Shown here: in pieces, positions 22,694 to 33,638 of the stretch
Layout of the letters: each line of letters begins with the position of its first letter
Position numbering within the stretch: position 1 is the stretch's first letter
From: Ciborinia camelliae
Taxonomy: Eukaryota > Ascomycota > Leotiomycetes > Helotiales > Sclerotiniaceae
DNA: 64,000 bases
Direction of reading: 5' to 3'
NCBI GenBank assembly: GCA_025890175.1
Contig: JANPYM010000003.1
Coordinates: forward strand, 3,648,139-3,712,138
Program-made: the position numbers and the translations under genes
Notes under the pieces: model-generated
What the model was told of the DNA's origin: nothing
The model's input: only the letters and a program-made list of their open reading frames with translations
The model's database searches: none

Positions 22694-24261
22694 ATGGACA
22701 ACTGCATAAATCGCTTCCTTCTAGGTCCGATAGAGAACATGGAGAACAATAGCATTACTCAATTGGCAGGTGAGATTCTTCTTGAATGTTGCTCGATGGA
22801 AAGGAATTGTCGATTATATGGAACCCCTCAACCAAATCTAGCAGCAGGTGCAAGTAAAGAATTTTGGTCGGAGGGATTGCCAGAACTCACCGAGTCACGA
22901 AAAAAAACGCTTGGCATCTTGAGTAGACTTGCTACTCTTCTACAAGGACCCCATGACTTTCTCCATGAATTTGTAGCGCCATCTTGGGATCACGGCGCCC
23001 TTTACGCATTTCTTGAGTCAAAGCAGCTCGAGTTTATCGCTTCATCTGGAGGACAGGCATCCCTATTCAGCCTTTCAGAACGTTCTGGGGTGCCTAAAGA
23101 CAAACTGGTTCGGATTCTTGAGCTGCTTCGTTGTAGGGACATTGTTCATGAGCCGAGGAACGGCATTTTCAGTTTGACTGCTATATCTGAGGAGTTGTTA
23201 CATGACGGAGACTTCAGAGCTTGGGTTGAATTTCAGTAAGCATGTACCATCTTAGTAAAAAAAAGTCCCGGGCTATGAATCATTTGTGATAACATAATAG
23301 ACTCTTCGAGACACGAATCGCCAGTGCCCACCTCTCTGAGACGCTCCTTACTGGCCCCAATGATTATGCTGAAGGCATATCCGGGTTCAAGCAAGGGTAT
23401 GTTACACTCTGCAATATCTCTGATTTGTCTTGTTAATTCGCATCGCAGATTCGGCGCTGAGATGTATGACTGGCATGCGGATCATACAGAAAATCGAATT
23501 CGATTTGTTAAAGCAATGAAAGGGGTTTCCAAGGGTAAGCTTAATATAACCCTCTTACAATGCCAAGTTTTCCCATACTTATGTGTGAATAGCTCTTGAC
23601 CCCGCGGACTCTCTTATTCGAGGATGGTTCGACCACAAAACCTCTGCTTCGAAGAACACTAAAGTCATCGAGATTGGTGGAAGATATGGATTTGGATCGG
23701 TATCACTTGCTGCAGAGAAATCCGATCTTTCGTTCGAAATCCGCTGCGATTCACAAGATTTTCTAGATCGTGGCGAAGCACTTATTGATCCTCATACTAG
23801 AGGACGAATAGCATTCACGCATGTCAGATCGATTTTTGAACCATGTCCAGCGAGCGACTCAAGTAGTGTTTTCGTATATCTGATGCGCAATTTGTTCTGG
23901 AATTGGACCGATGATAATGTCATCAAGCTTCTGCGGAGCCTACTTCCAATTTTGAAAGCCGCACCAACATATATCCTTATTACGGATGGTGTATCACCAT
24001 TGCCGAAAGATTTCCCACCTCATGTTGAGATCGCTTATAGAAGACGAGATATAACCACCATGGCAATGCACAATGTGAAGCAGAGAACGCAAGATGAATG
24101 GCTAGATGTATTTTCCCAGGTTGATCCGGCACTTAAGGTAAATAAATGTTTCTTTGTTTTTACTTTCTCGACGACACCTAACGTCAACGCAGGTAAATAC
24201 GACTTTCAAAAATAGTTCGCACGTATATAAAGGATTGTGGGAGCTCACCTTTAATGCTTGA
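22694..24261 (+). CDS. O-methyltransferase-like protein with an altered active site
   Basis: Five exons (22694-23235, 23301-23396, 23449-23534, 23593-24137, 24193-24261) give a predicted 445-residue SAM-dependent O-methyltransferase fold: an N-terminal winged-helix dimerisation part (LFSLSERSGVPKDKLVRILE, about 115-135) and a C-terminal Rossmann domain. The SAM loop is VIEIGGRYGFGS (266-277), with Arg-Tyr where GGG or GGxG is usual. The helix that normally carries the catalytic His-Asp-Trp reads FWNWTDD, so Trp344 and Asn345 stand in place of His and Asp; codon 344 is 23898-23900, well away from a splice site. Such loss occurs in methyltransferase-fold enzymes that no longer methylate (for example pericyclases). 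Function here is therefore open. Confidence 0.85.
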
Positions 24262-24986
24262 ATGCTTGGAGTATGAGTGTGCAAATTGAGCTCAAACTTG
24301 GATGTCACTACCACCCCGTATGGAGGATGCTTCACAAAGGGAAGCGATTATAGGGCCTTATAGGGTATAAGCGCTATCATAACCCCTGAAATTTACGTGC
24401 TTGGACTCAAATTGAGGCTAAACGAGCCTATAGAAATCAAAACTTATCAAAACTAAAATCAATTCTAATCTCGATCAAGTAAAATTATAGGCACCATTAG
24501 CCTGTTCAGGCACTAATTTACAGGGCCCAGGGCTGCGAATATGAATCGACATAATTTGCTTGGATTATAGCGTACTATAGCGTATATACCCTGTAAGGCA
24601 CTAAAGTCACATCGCTTTTCCTTCGTACAGTACCTAAGAACAAGACATCTGGAAAAGTTTCAGTCGGAAGTTATTCTTATCTCAGCGATGAATGCCTAGA
24701 TTATACATACACTGAATACTAGGCCCCATTAAGATGAATTATATTATGTTCTTCCAGATTATTGGCTTTAACATAGGTACCTAATCATTGTATATATACC
24801 TACCTATGCATATGCCGGTGTTAGTCGGTGTTAATCGGAGCTGGTCGGGGCTGGAGCCCGAGCAAAATCCAGATGGCTATCAGTATAAAAGAATCCTTAA
24901 CTTGAGATACATAAAGTAAATTGATTACTATGTTGTCGTTGTTATCCTTAAGGTACAATAGCAGTGTTGAATCCAGAAAAATAAAG
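24262..24986. other. Intergenic, promoter of FAD monooxygenase 2
   Basis: Holds AT-rich sequence with repeated TATAGCG/TATAGGG words (about 24,350-24,600) and, near the gene, the phased CGG array at 24815-24861. Confidence 0.5.
24815..24861 (+). promoter_or_regulatory. Phased array of four CGG half-sites plus an inverted CCCGA
   Basis: CGG triplets start at 24816, 24826, 24836 and 24846, exactly 10 bases apart; the last three are TCGG. The last is followed by CCCGA at 24857-24861, giving the inverted pair TCGGG-N7-CCCGA. It lies 126-172 bases upstream of the start of FAD monooxygenase 2, which lacks the standard N3-spaced site. Confidence 0.5.
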
Positions 24987-26692
24987 ATGTCCGGGACTTC
25001 TAGCGATTTCAAAGTTTTGATCATAGGTGGAGGTAATCAAATCATTACTTAGAAAGCCATACTTGCGTTCGAGACTTTGCTAAAATGATTGATATTATAG
25101 GAAACTGTGGCCTTGCATTGGCTACTGGGCTAAAGAAAGTAGGTTTTAAATATCGTCTTACTTGTCATCTTGAATCCTTCAACGCCATTATCGTCGCCGT
25201 TGTCGTTATTGCTGATCGATAATTCCATCTTTATAGGCTGGAATCAGTTATGCCATCTTCGAGCGGGATAGTGAGCATGATTTTCTCCACCGTCCTCGCG
25301 ATTGGGGTAATTAGTAATTTCATCTCTCATCTTCTTGATGTTTATATCCACATTTATTAGCCACCCTCTGACGATTAGCCGCAAGGGATGTTGCTACACT
25401 GGGGAACGGAATACTTGGAAAATCTCCTACCTGCGCACCTTTGCACACGGATTAAGGAGCCTCGATGCAATCCACATCTAGATACATCTGGTAGCATCCC
25501 ACCTGTCCCTTACGTCAATGCAATTACCGGAAAACTTCTGGCCGAAATCCCTGTGCAAGGCCTGAACCGTGTCTCAAGAATGAAACTGCGCCGCTTTCTC
25601 ACAGAAGGTGAAAACTTGAACATTCAGGTGAGCCACTCGACACACTTATTACCTAGGTACTTAGAGAATGTTTCTAACTGCATTGAACAGTTCGGCAAAT
25701 ATCTCGACAGAATAGACATTGACGACGATTCAATCAAAGTCACCTTCAGAGATGGTACTACCGAGACAGGTAACATAACAATCGGTTGTGATGGTTCACA
25801 CTCGAAAGTGCGAGAATTTTTAGTCGGTCATGAGGTTGCGCAGCTGGAGCCAGTTGATCTTACTATGATCAACTTTCCTCTGGGAGGCTACACTATTGAC
25901 GAGGCTCGACTCCTGCAAACTATGCACCCTGTGTTCAAAATTGCTGCACATCCAGACAAGCCAGGAAATGGTATATTAGCAGGTATAAACCATAGAACCC
26001 TATCCCAAATCATGATAGTAATAATTCTGCTGTAGCTCTTAACATCGCCGATCCAGAGGATCCAACAAGTTGGAAATTTCAGAATTATATTGGCTGGTGG
26101 GGTCCACCATACGCCAAGGACCTAGAAGACCCCGAGATACGAATGAAGTTTTACAAATCTTGGGTCTCTTCATTTTGTGAACCCTTTCGAACCGGTGGTT
26201 TGAAACTTGGCGATGATTTCATTTTGCCTGTCTATCCCGGACAACAATGGGCACCAAAAATGGATTGGAATAACTATGGTGGTAAGATTACACTTGCGGG
26301 AGACGCAGCACACTCTATGGTCCCTCGTAAGTGAATAGTATATCAATTCTACTCCTAAACTTAAGCTACCCGATGTTACTTTCTAAACTAACTTCTGCTC
26401 AGAACGAGGCCAAGGTCTTAACAACGCCATAAAGGACGCATCCGATATCGTCGATGCGATTAAAGCGGTAAGGTTCGATGGTATTGCACTGGAACAAGCG
26501 ATCGCGACATACGAATCAGAAATGAAGCCCCGTGGCGTTAAGGAAGTTGGATTATCACTAGAACAAGCTCTCAAGGCCAGGGACATAAGCACTCTTAAAG
26601 AGAGCCCGGTTTTCAAAATAGGATGGCAACGAGGTGCAGCCGAGACCACAGATTTGACTCCAGTCCCAGCCTCAGCTAGGGCAATGTTTTGA
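24987..26692 (+). CDS. FAD-dependent aromatic-type monooxygenase 2
   Basis: Seven exons (24987-25032, 25101-25138, 25237-25306, 25386-25627, 25691-25982, 26036-26326, 26403-26692) give a predicted 422-residue flavin monooxygenase of the PF01494 type. FAD fold GGGNCG at residues 14-19; DG region IGCDGSHSKVRE; second FAD motif GDAAHSMVP at about 318-326, continuing RGQGLNNAI. The third intron's acceptor (25385) restores DWGMLLHWGTE, normal for the group. The fourth intron (25628-25690) is a multiple of three and open, but its junctions and the loop length argue for splicing. It has a different substrate-binding half from monooxygenase 1, so probably a different step. Confidence 0.9.
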
Positions 26693-27386
26693 GCATCCCA
26701 GTTGTTTGAGAACATATCGAGGAGTTATGTCGTGACTAGGTTAATGGGTCGATGAGCAGACCTCTCCACTTTGGCCTCGCTTGGTCGTGTTCGTAGGTAG
26801 TCAACTTTTGAAAATCGAATTACAAATATCAAATTTTGGTGAAATAGTGGATATCATCATTCATCCGATATCTCCTTCACAATAAAACATGTTTCGTTTA
26901 CATATCAGTTCAGTGTGAAACTTATTTTAGTAAACTATCCAGTCTCCCTAAGAGTATACTAGTAGGAGACTAAACTGATTCTATCTACAAGAAAGCAAAG
27001 ATGTTTTTCTCACACCTTCGTATCAGTACGTACATTTAAAATGTCTGTATTTGGATGAGATAGTGATTGGATGTGATTCTCATAATCCTTGGTCTAGCGA
27101 AACGGACCCCCTAGACTCTGAAGTTTCTAGATTAATGAATACCCCGCATTGGTTATAAATACACGATTTCCCCACTGGTGCTGATTCTAGTAAGGATAGG
27201 CAAACATTTCTCGGCTCCCGAGTGCCGAGTAGGGAGGTCCGACATGATGATCCGGAAATCACATACATAACCATGCAAGCTAACAGTGTATATTGATTCA
27301 CTCTTAATAAACCGAGAATGCACTGAAATTTCAAGAGAAGCTGATACTAATTGCAGATATCCGATGACTCAAATCACTCACGCCAC
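26693..27386. other. Intergenic, promoter of P450-3
   Basis: Holds the TCGG-N3-CCGA site at 27211-27221. Otherwise nothing seen. Confidence 0.5.
27211..27221. promoter_or_regulatory. TCGG-N3-CCGA site (P450-3)
   Basis: Exact TCGGCTCCCGA, followed at once by GTGCCGAG, which supplies a third half-site. It is 166 bases before the start codon. Confidence 0.6.
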
Positions 27387-28940
27387 ATGGATACTCCTGG
27401 GACAACGCTGGTGAAGGTTTTTGAAGCTGCTACCATTGTCGTATGATACAGACACACTATATACTCCGCCATAACACTGATCTAATCTCTTTCATAGGTC
27501 ACCGTTTCAATAATCGGCCACCTTATTTACAACATATTCTTCCATCCTTTAAGCAAATATCAAGGTCCGAAGCTCTGGGCAGCCACACGTATTCCATGGT
27601 GCTACAATCAGTACCAGGGAAAATTGCACTATCGGGTTCTAGAACTCCACACAAAATATGGCCACGTAGTTCGTGTAGCACCAAACGAACTCTCATACAC
27701 CAGCGATTCGTCCTGGAAGTCGATATATGGACATCGTAAAGTGGAAATGGCTAAGGATCCCATCTTCCGTTTACATACACCCACCGGCGTGCAGAATATC
27801 CTCGTTGCTAATAGAGATACACACACTCGACAGAGGCGACTGCTTTCTCATGCTTTCTCAGAATCTGCTCTTCGCGAGCAGGAATCTATCTTACAGATAT
27901 ATGCTCGCAAGCTACTGGATCAACTCTCTCTTGAATACAGAAAAGGCCCATTGAACATAGTCGCATGGCTAACATTTGCATCCTTCGATCTCATTGGCCA
28001 TATGTCTTTCGGTGAGGACTTTGGCTGTCTTGCGAAAGGCGACTACGTCCCATTTGTCCAAGCCATCTCAGCGATGGCATCTGAACTTACATTCAACCAA
28101 ATGTGCAAATATTATGGCATCATGGGAATTCGACAGTGGCTCACACCCAAAGCTGTTATGGGGCAACGAAAGAAACATATTGGAACAGCTATGGAAACAG
28201 TCAAGAGGCGTATCAAGAGTGGCTCTGAACACCGCGACTTCTTGCATTACATCCTTTCGGCTAATGATGAAAAGGGAATGAGTTCAGACGAAATCAATGT
28301 CAATGCCTTCTCAATTAGCATTGCTGGGTCCGAGTCAACGGCTACTGCTTTATCCGGCGCAACGTTTCTTATACTTACACAAAACCGAGTTTACCAGCAA
28401 CTTATAGACGAAATCCGGTCCGCTCACAATACGGAAGACGAAATCACACTCACCAGTACAAGTAAGCTTATGTACCTAGAAGCTGTTATCACCGAGACAC
28501 TCCGAATCTACCCGCCTGTCGCAATTACACTTCCACGTCGAGTGCCTGCAGGAGGCGAAACAATAGATGGATTCTACGTGCCCGAAGGAACAACCGTAGG
28601 CGTAAATCATTACTCAACTTATCATCACCCATCGAACTTCTACCAAGCCGAAAAGTTTCTCCCGGAGCGATGGCTTCCCGAAACTCGAGACTTGCCACCA
28701 TTTGATAGGGACAAGAAGGAATGTATGCAGGCATTTTCATACGGGCCAAGAAACTGCCTCGGGAAGAATATCGCAAGAGCGGAGATGAGATTGCTGTTCG
28801 CGAAGCTGCTTTGGAGATTTGACTGGAAGCTTGAGGAGGGACAGGAGGACTGGAAGGCGCAAAAGGTTCAGGGATTTTGGCAGAAGACTCCTTTGATGTG
28901 TACACTTTCACCAGTTGATAGGAGTCAAGATGATATATGA
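27387..28940 (+). CDS. Cytochrome P450-3 (isotrichodermin C-15 hydroxylase-like)
   Basis: Exons 27387-27440 and 27498-28940 give a predicted 498-residue P450. The membrane anchor crosses the intron (VFEAATIV/VTVSIIGHLIYNIFFHPL). I-helix AGSESTAT, ExxR as ETLR, PERW, and haem loop FSYGPRNCLG with Cys438. LHTKYGHVVRVAPNELSY and RRLLSHAFSE are typical of the CYP65-like clan that includes trichothecene C-15 hydroxylase. Expected in the ER; substrate unknown. It converges on the GMC gene. Confidence 0.94.
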
Positions 28941-29653
28941 AAGGTCCAATAATTTGGTGAGGGGATAAATAAGAGCATAGAGTTTCAATTGAGTTCTTGT
29001 CACGCAAAATGCACCCATGGTCCCCTTATTGATCAATAATACCAAAATAGTTGCTATGAGACTATTCGAAGTGTTAGCAACACTTCACGTAATATATTCT
29101 GTTAAAAGTGGAGATATCACTTACATTTGTAAAGGGTAGAATTATCGTATTGAAATTGTATAGTTGCAGGTTATAAAGTCAAGTTAAAGTTGACTTTTAA
29201 TCAAGGCAAATGATATTATCTAGATACCTAGCCCTCATTAAATTTCCATAGTGCTATTCTATTGTATACTTAAATATGCTAAGTTACCTTCAACATAATC
29301 ATTGTGGCGTACCTGGGTGAAATATTGTAAAGAAATTATAAGATCAAAAGAGGACCATGAAGGCCTTTTAAGAGATTTTGACGTGTGATGAAAACATTTA
29401 GTATATAAGCTTCTACTCAAAATCCACCAAGATTAGATCTATTACTGCACCTTGAGTTTCAATGGGTCGCACAGGATAATATGCGCCAAGAGTGTTTCTA
29501 TTCAAAATAAGCCGGCAAAGAGCAGTTAAAATACAACAAAACCATCCAATCTCTGAAGATATCTAAATCTAAAATGCCAATATCAAATCTAGTGAGCTGC
29601 GAAGCTGAAGAATCTAGTCTAGTAAAGGAAAAACGCATCTATTTTCCGCACAT
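28941..29653. other. Intergenic between convergent genes
   Basis: Shared downstream region of P450-3 and the GMC gene, AT-rich. No gene seen. Confidence 0.5.
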
Positions 29654-31711
29654 CTAGCAGTCTTGCTTCTTGATCAATTGCGCAGCATGATATGCGTACG
29701 CGTAAACTGTTGCCAATGGGTGGCAAGTAGGTAGTTTTGGAAAAGTGGAGGAATCAATGACGCGGATACCGTGAAGTCCTTTGATTCTCCAAGTTTTGCC
29801 CTCTACTGCACTGCCGAGAGCCACGGTACCAATCTATGTTTCATTAGAATCTATTTTAATTTGGATGAGCAAAAGTTTTGATAGGACATACAGGGTGATG
29901 GAAAGTCAATGCCGCCTTTTGGATCGCGGCCCAGAGATCCGCGTCAGAAGTGACATTCTTTCCTGGATAGAGTTCTTCGACAATATAGGGCGAAATTTCT
30001 GGAGATTGGAATGCTTCGCGCATTTGCTTATATCCCCAGAGAATTGCAGCTTTGTCACCTAATAACGCAAAAGTTAGCTTTGCAATCGCAAGGGGGCTTG
30101 ACGTAAGCCCGACGCTTGAATTTCTTATGGACAATCGAAATTGAGATGTAGGTGAAATTCCATACCTGCGGAACCAAAATAGTTCGAGTAAATTAGCGGC
30201 GCATCACGATAATCCGCTGAAGCAAGTTTCATATATCCCGAGTCTTGAGGCTGTGCAACCGCCACAAATGGTGATACGATACTGATGTTGGGTGTACCGG
30301 AAGATAAAGTAGAGGAAGAGTACTGGTACATCAATTGTGCACGATCAGCTGGCAGGGAAGGATGGAAAGTGTCATTTACGGCTGAAAAGATAGAGTCAGG
30401 GATCCGTTGGAGAGCAAAGGATATACCGTTAGGGACACCAAGGGGACCACCATTAGCACCCCCGGCATTTTTATATTCGCTTTCGGCGATGGCCGCGAAG
30501 GTTGCATTTTCGGTATATTGCCAGAGCGTCTGCACGTCGGGGGTAACTGAGAATTCCATATATGCGCAGTGATGGTCATATCTGATTTAATTTAGTATTG
30601 TTGCTTCTGGTTCAAATTGGAATCACTTACAGATTCTGCCCGATCTCAGGAACATTAGCGACAACTGGGATACCAAGAGACTTGAGTTGATCTGCAGGAC
30701 CGACACCAGAAAGCATGAGAAGCTATAGTGGATGTTAGCAATACCTCGTTACCAATAAGTGGCAGTGTTAATTCTCACCTTGGGACTATTCAAAGCTCCT
30801 GCTGTGAGAATGATCTCCTTGGCCTTGAGTGTGGTGATTTCGTTTGTCATTGGATTGACATAGGTAACTGAAGTTGCAGTTTTGCCTTTGAAGCCAATCT
30901 TCGTTACCTGAGCATTGTATATTTGTTGGACATTTACACGACCAGCCATTTGCCAACCATAAGCTTGCGGTGCATAATCTCTGGTTCTGTTCGAGGCCCG
31001 AATAGATTCGGTTCCAGTTGCAACTCCAATGCCAGTACCGTCATTAAGGTCAACCCAGGGAAGTTTCAGCACACTTAGCCAAGAACTGATCACGCTAAGT
31101 GTGAAACCCCCAAGGTTAGAATTGGGTGATGTGATCTCAAGTGGACCGCTACCATATGCTGAAGTATTGACATGTGGATTATAGTCTAATTCAACTTCCT
31201 CAAAATGAACGGTGGATTTAAAGTCTTCATAAAAATTGTCCCATTTGAGACCTTCATCTCCGCTGATTTCTGCCCATTCGTCAAATACTGAAGGGGCACC
31301 ACGACACATCCCTAGATAGTTGATGGCATGACCTCCACCAAACCCACGCCCTTGAGCTAGATCTGGAGCAAAACCATTGAGATTAGGATCTGGCTGAGAC
31401 GTGTAATTCCAGGAGTACTGTGTGTTCAATAGTTCAACAGCATAACCCGGAGTATCAACAGCTTGGACACCATTCGTATCTGGTCCGGCTTCAAGAAGTA
31501 CGACCGAGATATTTTGGCTCTTGGATAGCTGCTCTGCAAGGACAAAACCAGCTGGACCACCACCTATAATAACATAATCAGGCGTGGTGTTGTGTTTTGG
31601 TGGTTGATTCGGGGATGGTCGATAAGAGGAGGCTTGAGGGAGTGCACTTGTGAAGGGGATATATGTCACAAGAGCCAGTAAGGCTGCTTTAGATACTGCC
31701 TGTAGTATCAT
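29654..31711 (-). CDS. Secreted GMC oxidoreductase (aryl-alcohol oxidase-like)
   Basis: Five exons (31711-30779, 30722-30631, 30581-30166, 30058-29892, 29833-29654) give a predicted 595-residue FAD enzyme of the glucose-methanol-choline family. A signal peptide is visible at about 1-24 ([17 protein letters not shown]), so it is likely secreted or vacuolar. FAD loop GGGPAG at 50-55; LLEAG at the end of strand 2; the [14 protein letters not shown] loop; the active-site pair His535 (HHPIGT) and His574 (CHP). Several NxT/NxS glycosylation sites agree with secretion. It may perform a last extracellular oxidation, as GMC enzymes do in some fungal polyketide pathways. Divergent from NmrA-like 2. Confidence 0.93.
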
Positions 31712-31830
31712 TTTGCTAATTTGACGTTTCTGATTGTATAAATGAGATTTAGTTGCGAAACTTGGACCGTTTGATTCGTATGAAAGAGTAGAAGTATGAT
31801 GTCTGATATTCGAAAACAGAAGAAACCTAC

Positions 31831-31975
31831 ACGATTTATATATTTGGCCATCAAATTCCTTGCCTTAAGTAGAGATCTAAGCCGCATTCTAGATTCTCAC
31901 AATACGATTTACATATTTGGCCATTCAATCCTCTGCCCTGAGCAGAGAACTCAGCCGCATTCGAGATTCTCACAA
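31831..31975. repeat. 72-bp tandem duplication in the promoter
   Basis: Copy 1 is 31831-31902 and copy 2 is 31904-31975. Both begin ACGATTTA, contain TTTGGCCAT and GCCGCATTC, and end AGATTCTCACAA. Most differences are C/T transitions. Confidence 0.8.
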
Positions 31976-32162
31976 CCGCCATGTTGAATACTAAGCTTTC
32001 TGACAGGAGCACCTGTCAGGTACCACACGTGGAAACCACGAGTTGATTTGCATTGCATTACATTGCATTGCATTGCGTATCAATTTGCATAAACCCGATG
32101 TTGGTCAACCTAAAAGTGTGATAATAAACATAAGCATATAACGTGACAATACAAAAGGGGCT

Positions 32163-32171
32163 CGGGTCCCG
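32163..32171. promoter_or_regulatory. CGG-N3-CCG site (GMC / NmrA-like 2)
   Basis: CGGGTCCCG within TCGGGTCCCGG, one mismatch from TCGG-N3-CCGA. Confidence 0.5.
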
Positions 32172-32194
32172 GGATGCGATTTGTAGTAACCTTC

Positions 32195-32202
32195 TCGGCC
32201 GA
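32195..32202. promoter_or_regulatory. TCGGCCGA palindrome (GMC / NmrA-like 2)
   Basis: Fifth copy, within TTCTCGGCCGAGAA, a 14-base perfect palindrome, 24 bases after the CGG-N3-CCG site. Confidence 0.5.
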
Positions 32203-32547
32203 GAAACCCTGAGAACTTCCACAAATGAACAATCGACTTGTAACTTACCAGGCTTCAATCCTTGGAGGCCAAATCTTTTAAGTATAATCATTGAGAAGCT
32301 AACATGAAGCAAAGGATTCCAAAATCCTTCACAACTCCAGGACACAGTAAAGGCCATTATTAGTCTACGTCAACATCGAGTAAGTCTTACCATTTCGCGG
32401 GCCGACTTCTCAATCATCGCTTACTATTCATCGTATAAACGTCAGACTGTGAGCAAGGCACTCAAAGTAAAAATTACGCCGATCGATTGCTGATAATCAG
32501 TACAGCTCTGACTCCTACAAAAGAGGCGCAGAGCAACAGCCATCACC

Positions 32548-33638
32548 ATGGACGAGCGCAAATTATTTGTTATTATCGGAATCACCGGCAACCAAGGCGG
32601 CTCGGTAGCTCGCACCTTTCTCAATGATCCTGAATTGCGATCTAGGTATCGGATCCGGGGAGTATCTCGAGATGCATCCTCAAGCAAATCACGCGAATTG
32701 GTTACACAGGGGGTAGAAATGGTCAGCGCCAACTTGCACGATTCAGCTTCGCTTCTCAAGGTTTTTGATGGGGCTCAGGTCATTTTCTCGGTGACTGATT
32801 TCTGGAAACCGTATTTGGACGAGAAGAATCAGGTCGAAGCTCGTAAGCAAGGAAAACATATCGGTGAATTGTGTTTTGATCTGGAATACGAACAAGGCCG
32901 CAATATTGCTGATGCTGCCTGCAAGGTTCAGGGTTTGGAGCGATTTGTGGTGTCTATGGTGTGTAGCACAAAGTTGCGCAGTAACGGTCGTTATGAAAAG
33001 ATATACCATTTTGATGCCAAGGCCGCCATGGTCACATATGTCAAGGACACATACCCAAAACTGGCAGCGAAGATGAGTCAACTGAATATGGGAGTATTTA
33101 TGACGGCATGGAGATTCACACCGTCTCTTATGGCGCCACAAAAGATGGATGATGGAGTCTACGCCTTGAGACTTCCTTGTAACCCCAAAATGCCGATACC
33201 TTTTGTCGATGCTGGTAACGATACAGGTCCATTCGTGCGAGCTTTATTGGCAGTGGAGCCAGGCATACAGCTTTATGGTGCAGTAACTTTGATGAATTGG
33301 CATGAATGGCTTGAATTGTGGGGTAAGGTTATGGGGAAACCAGTGATGTTCCAACTCGTAAGTGTACAATTCTGGGAGGAAGAGATGTCGAAATGGGCTC
33401 CGCAGGGATTTGGAACGGAGATTGCTGAGATGTTCGAGTTTATGGGGACTTATGGCTATGATGGTGGAGATACAACATGCAAACGATGGTGGGAGGTAAG
33501 TGCAGAGTTCCAGCACCGTCTAGGTAGTACGACTTAGAACTAATTTTGGATCACTAGCTGGGAATCGATGTTCCTGGATTGAGTAGTGTGGAAGGATTTA
33601 TTCGAAATGAAGATTGGTCGTCAGTAGTGGGGATATGA
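32548..33638 (+). CDS. NmrA-like NAD(P)-binding protein 2
   Basis: Exons 32548-33495 and 33558-33638 give a predicted 342-residue NmrA-type protein. The dinucleotide loop GITGNQGG (11-18) is intact, and RGVSRDASSSK supplies the NADP-type arginines. It carries an insertion relative to NmrA-like 1 (about residues 95-120, YLDEKNQVEARKQGKH). The second exon is short, and its junction (RWWE/LGID) agrees with family C-termini. It is the last gene with a TCGG-N3-CCG-type site and probably marks the right end of the cluster. Confidence 0.9.

Larger units (their letters stand above)
31712..32547. other. Shared promoter, GMC oxidoreductase and NmrA-like 2
   Basis: Holds a diverged 72-bp tandem duplication (31831-31975), a run of ATTGC/CATTG pentamers (about 32050-32077), a CGG-N3-CCG site (32163-32171) and a TCGGCCGA palindrome (32195-32202). 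Confidence 0.6.

Noticed and set aside
25628..25690. Reading through the fourth intron of FAD monooxygenase 2 as coding
   Set aside because: It is open and a multiple of three, but it has good GT and AG ends, a CTAAC-like branch site, and breaks the usual spacing of the family.
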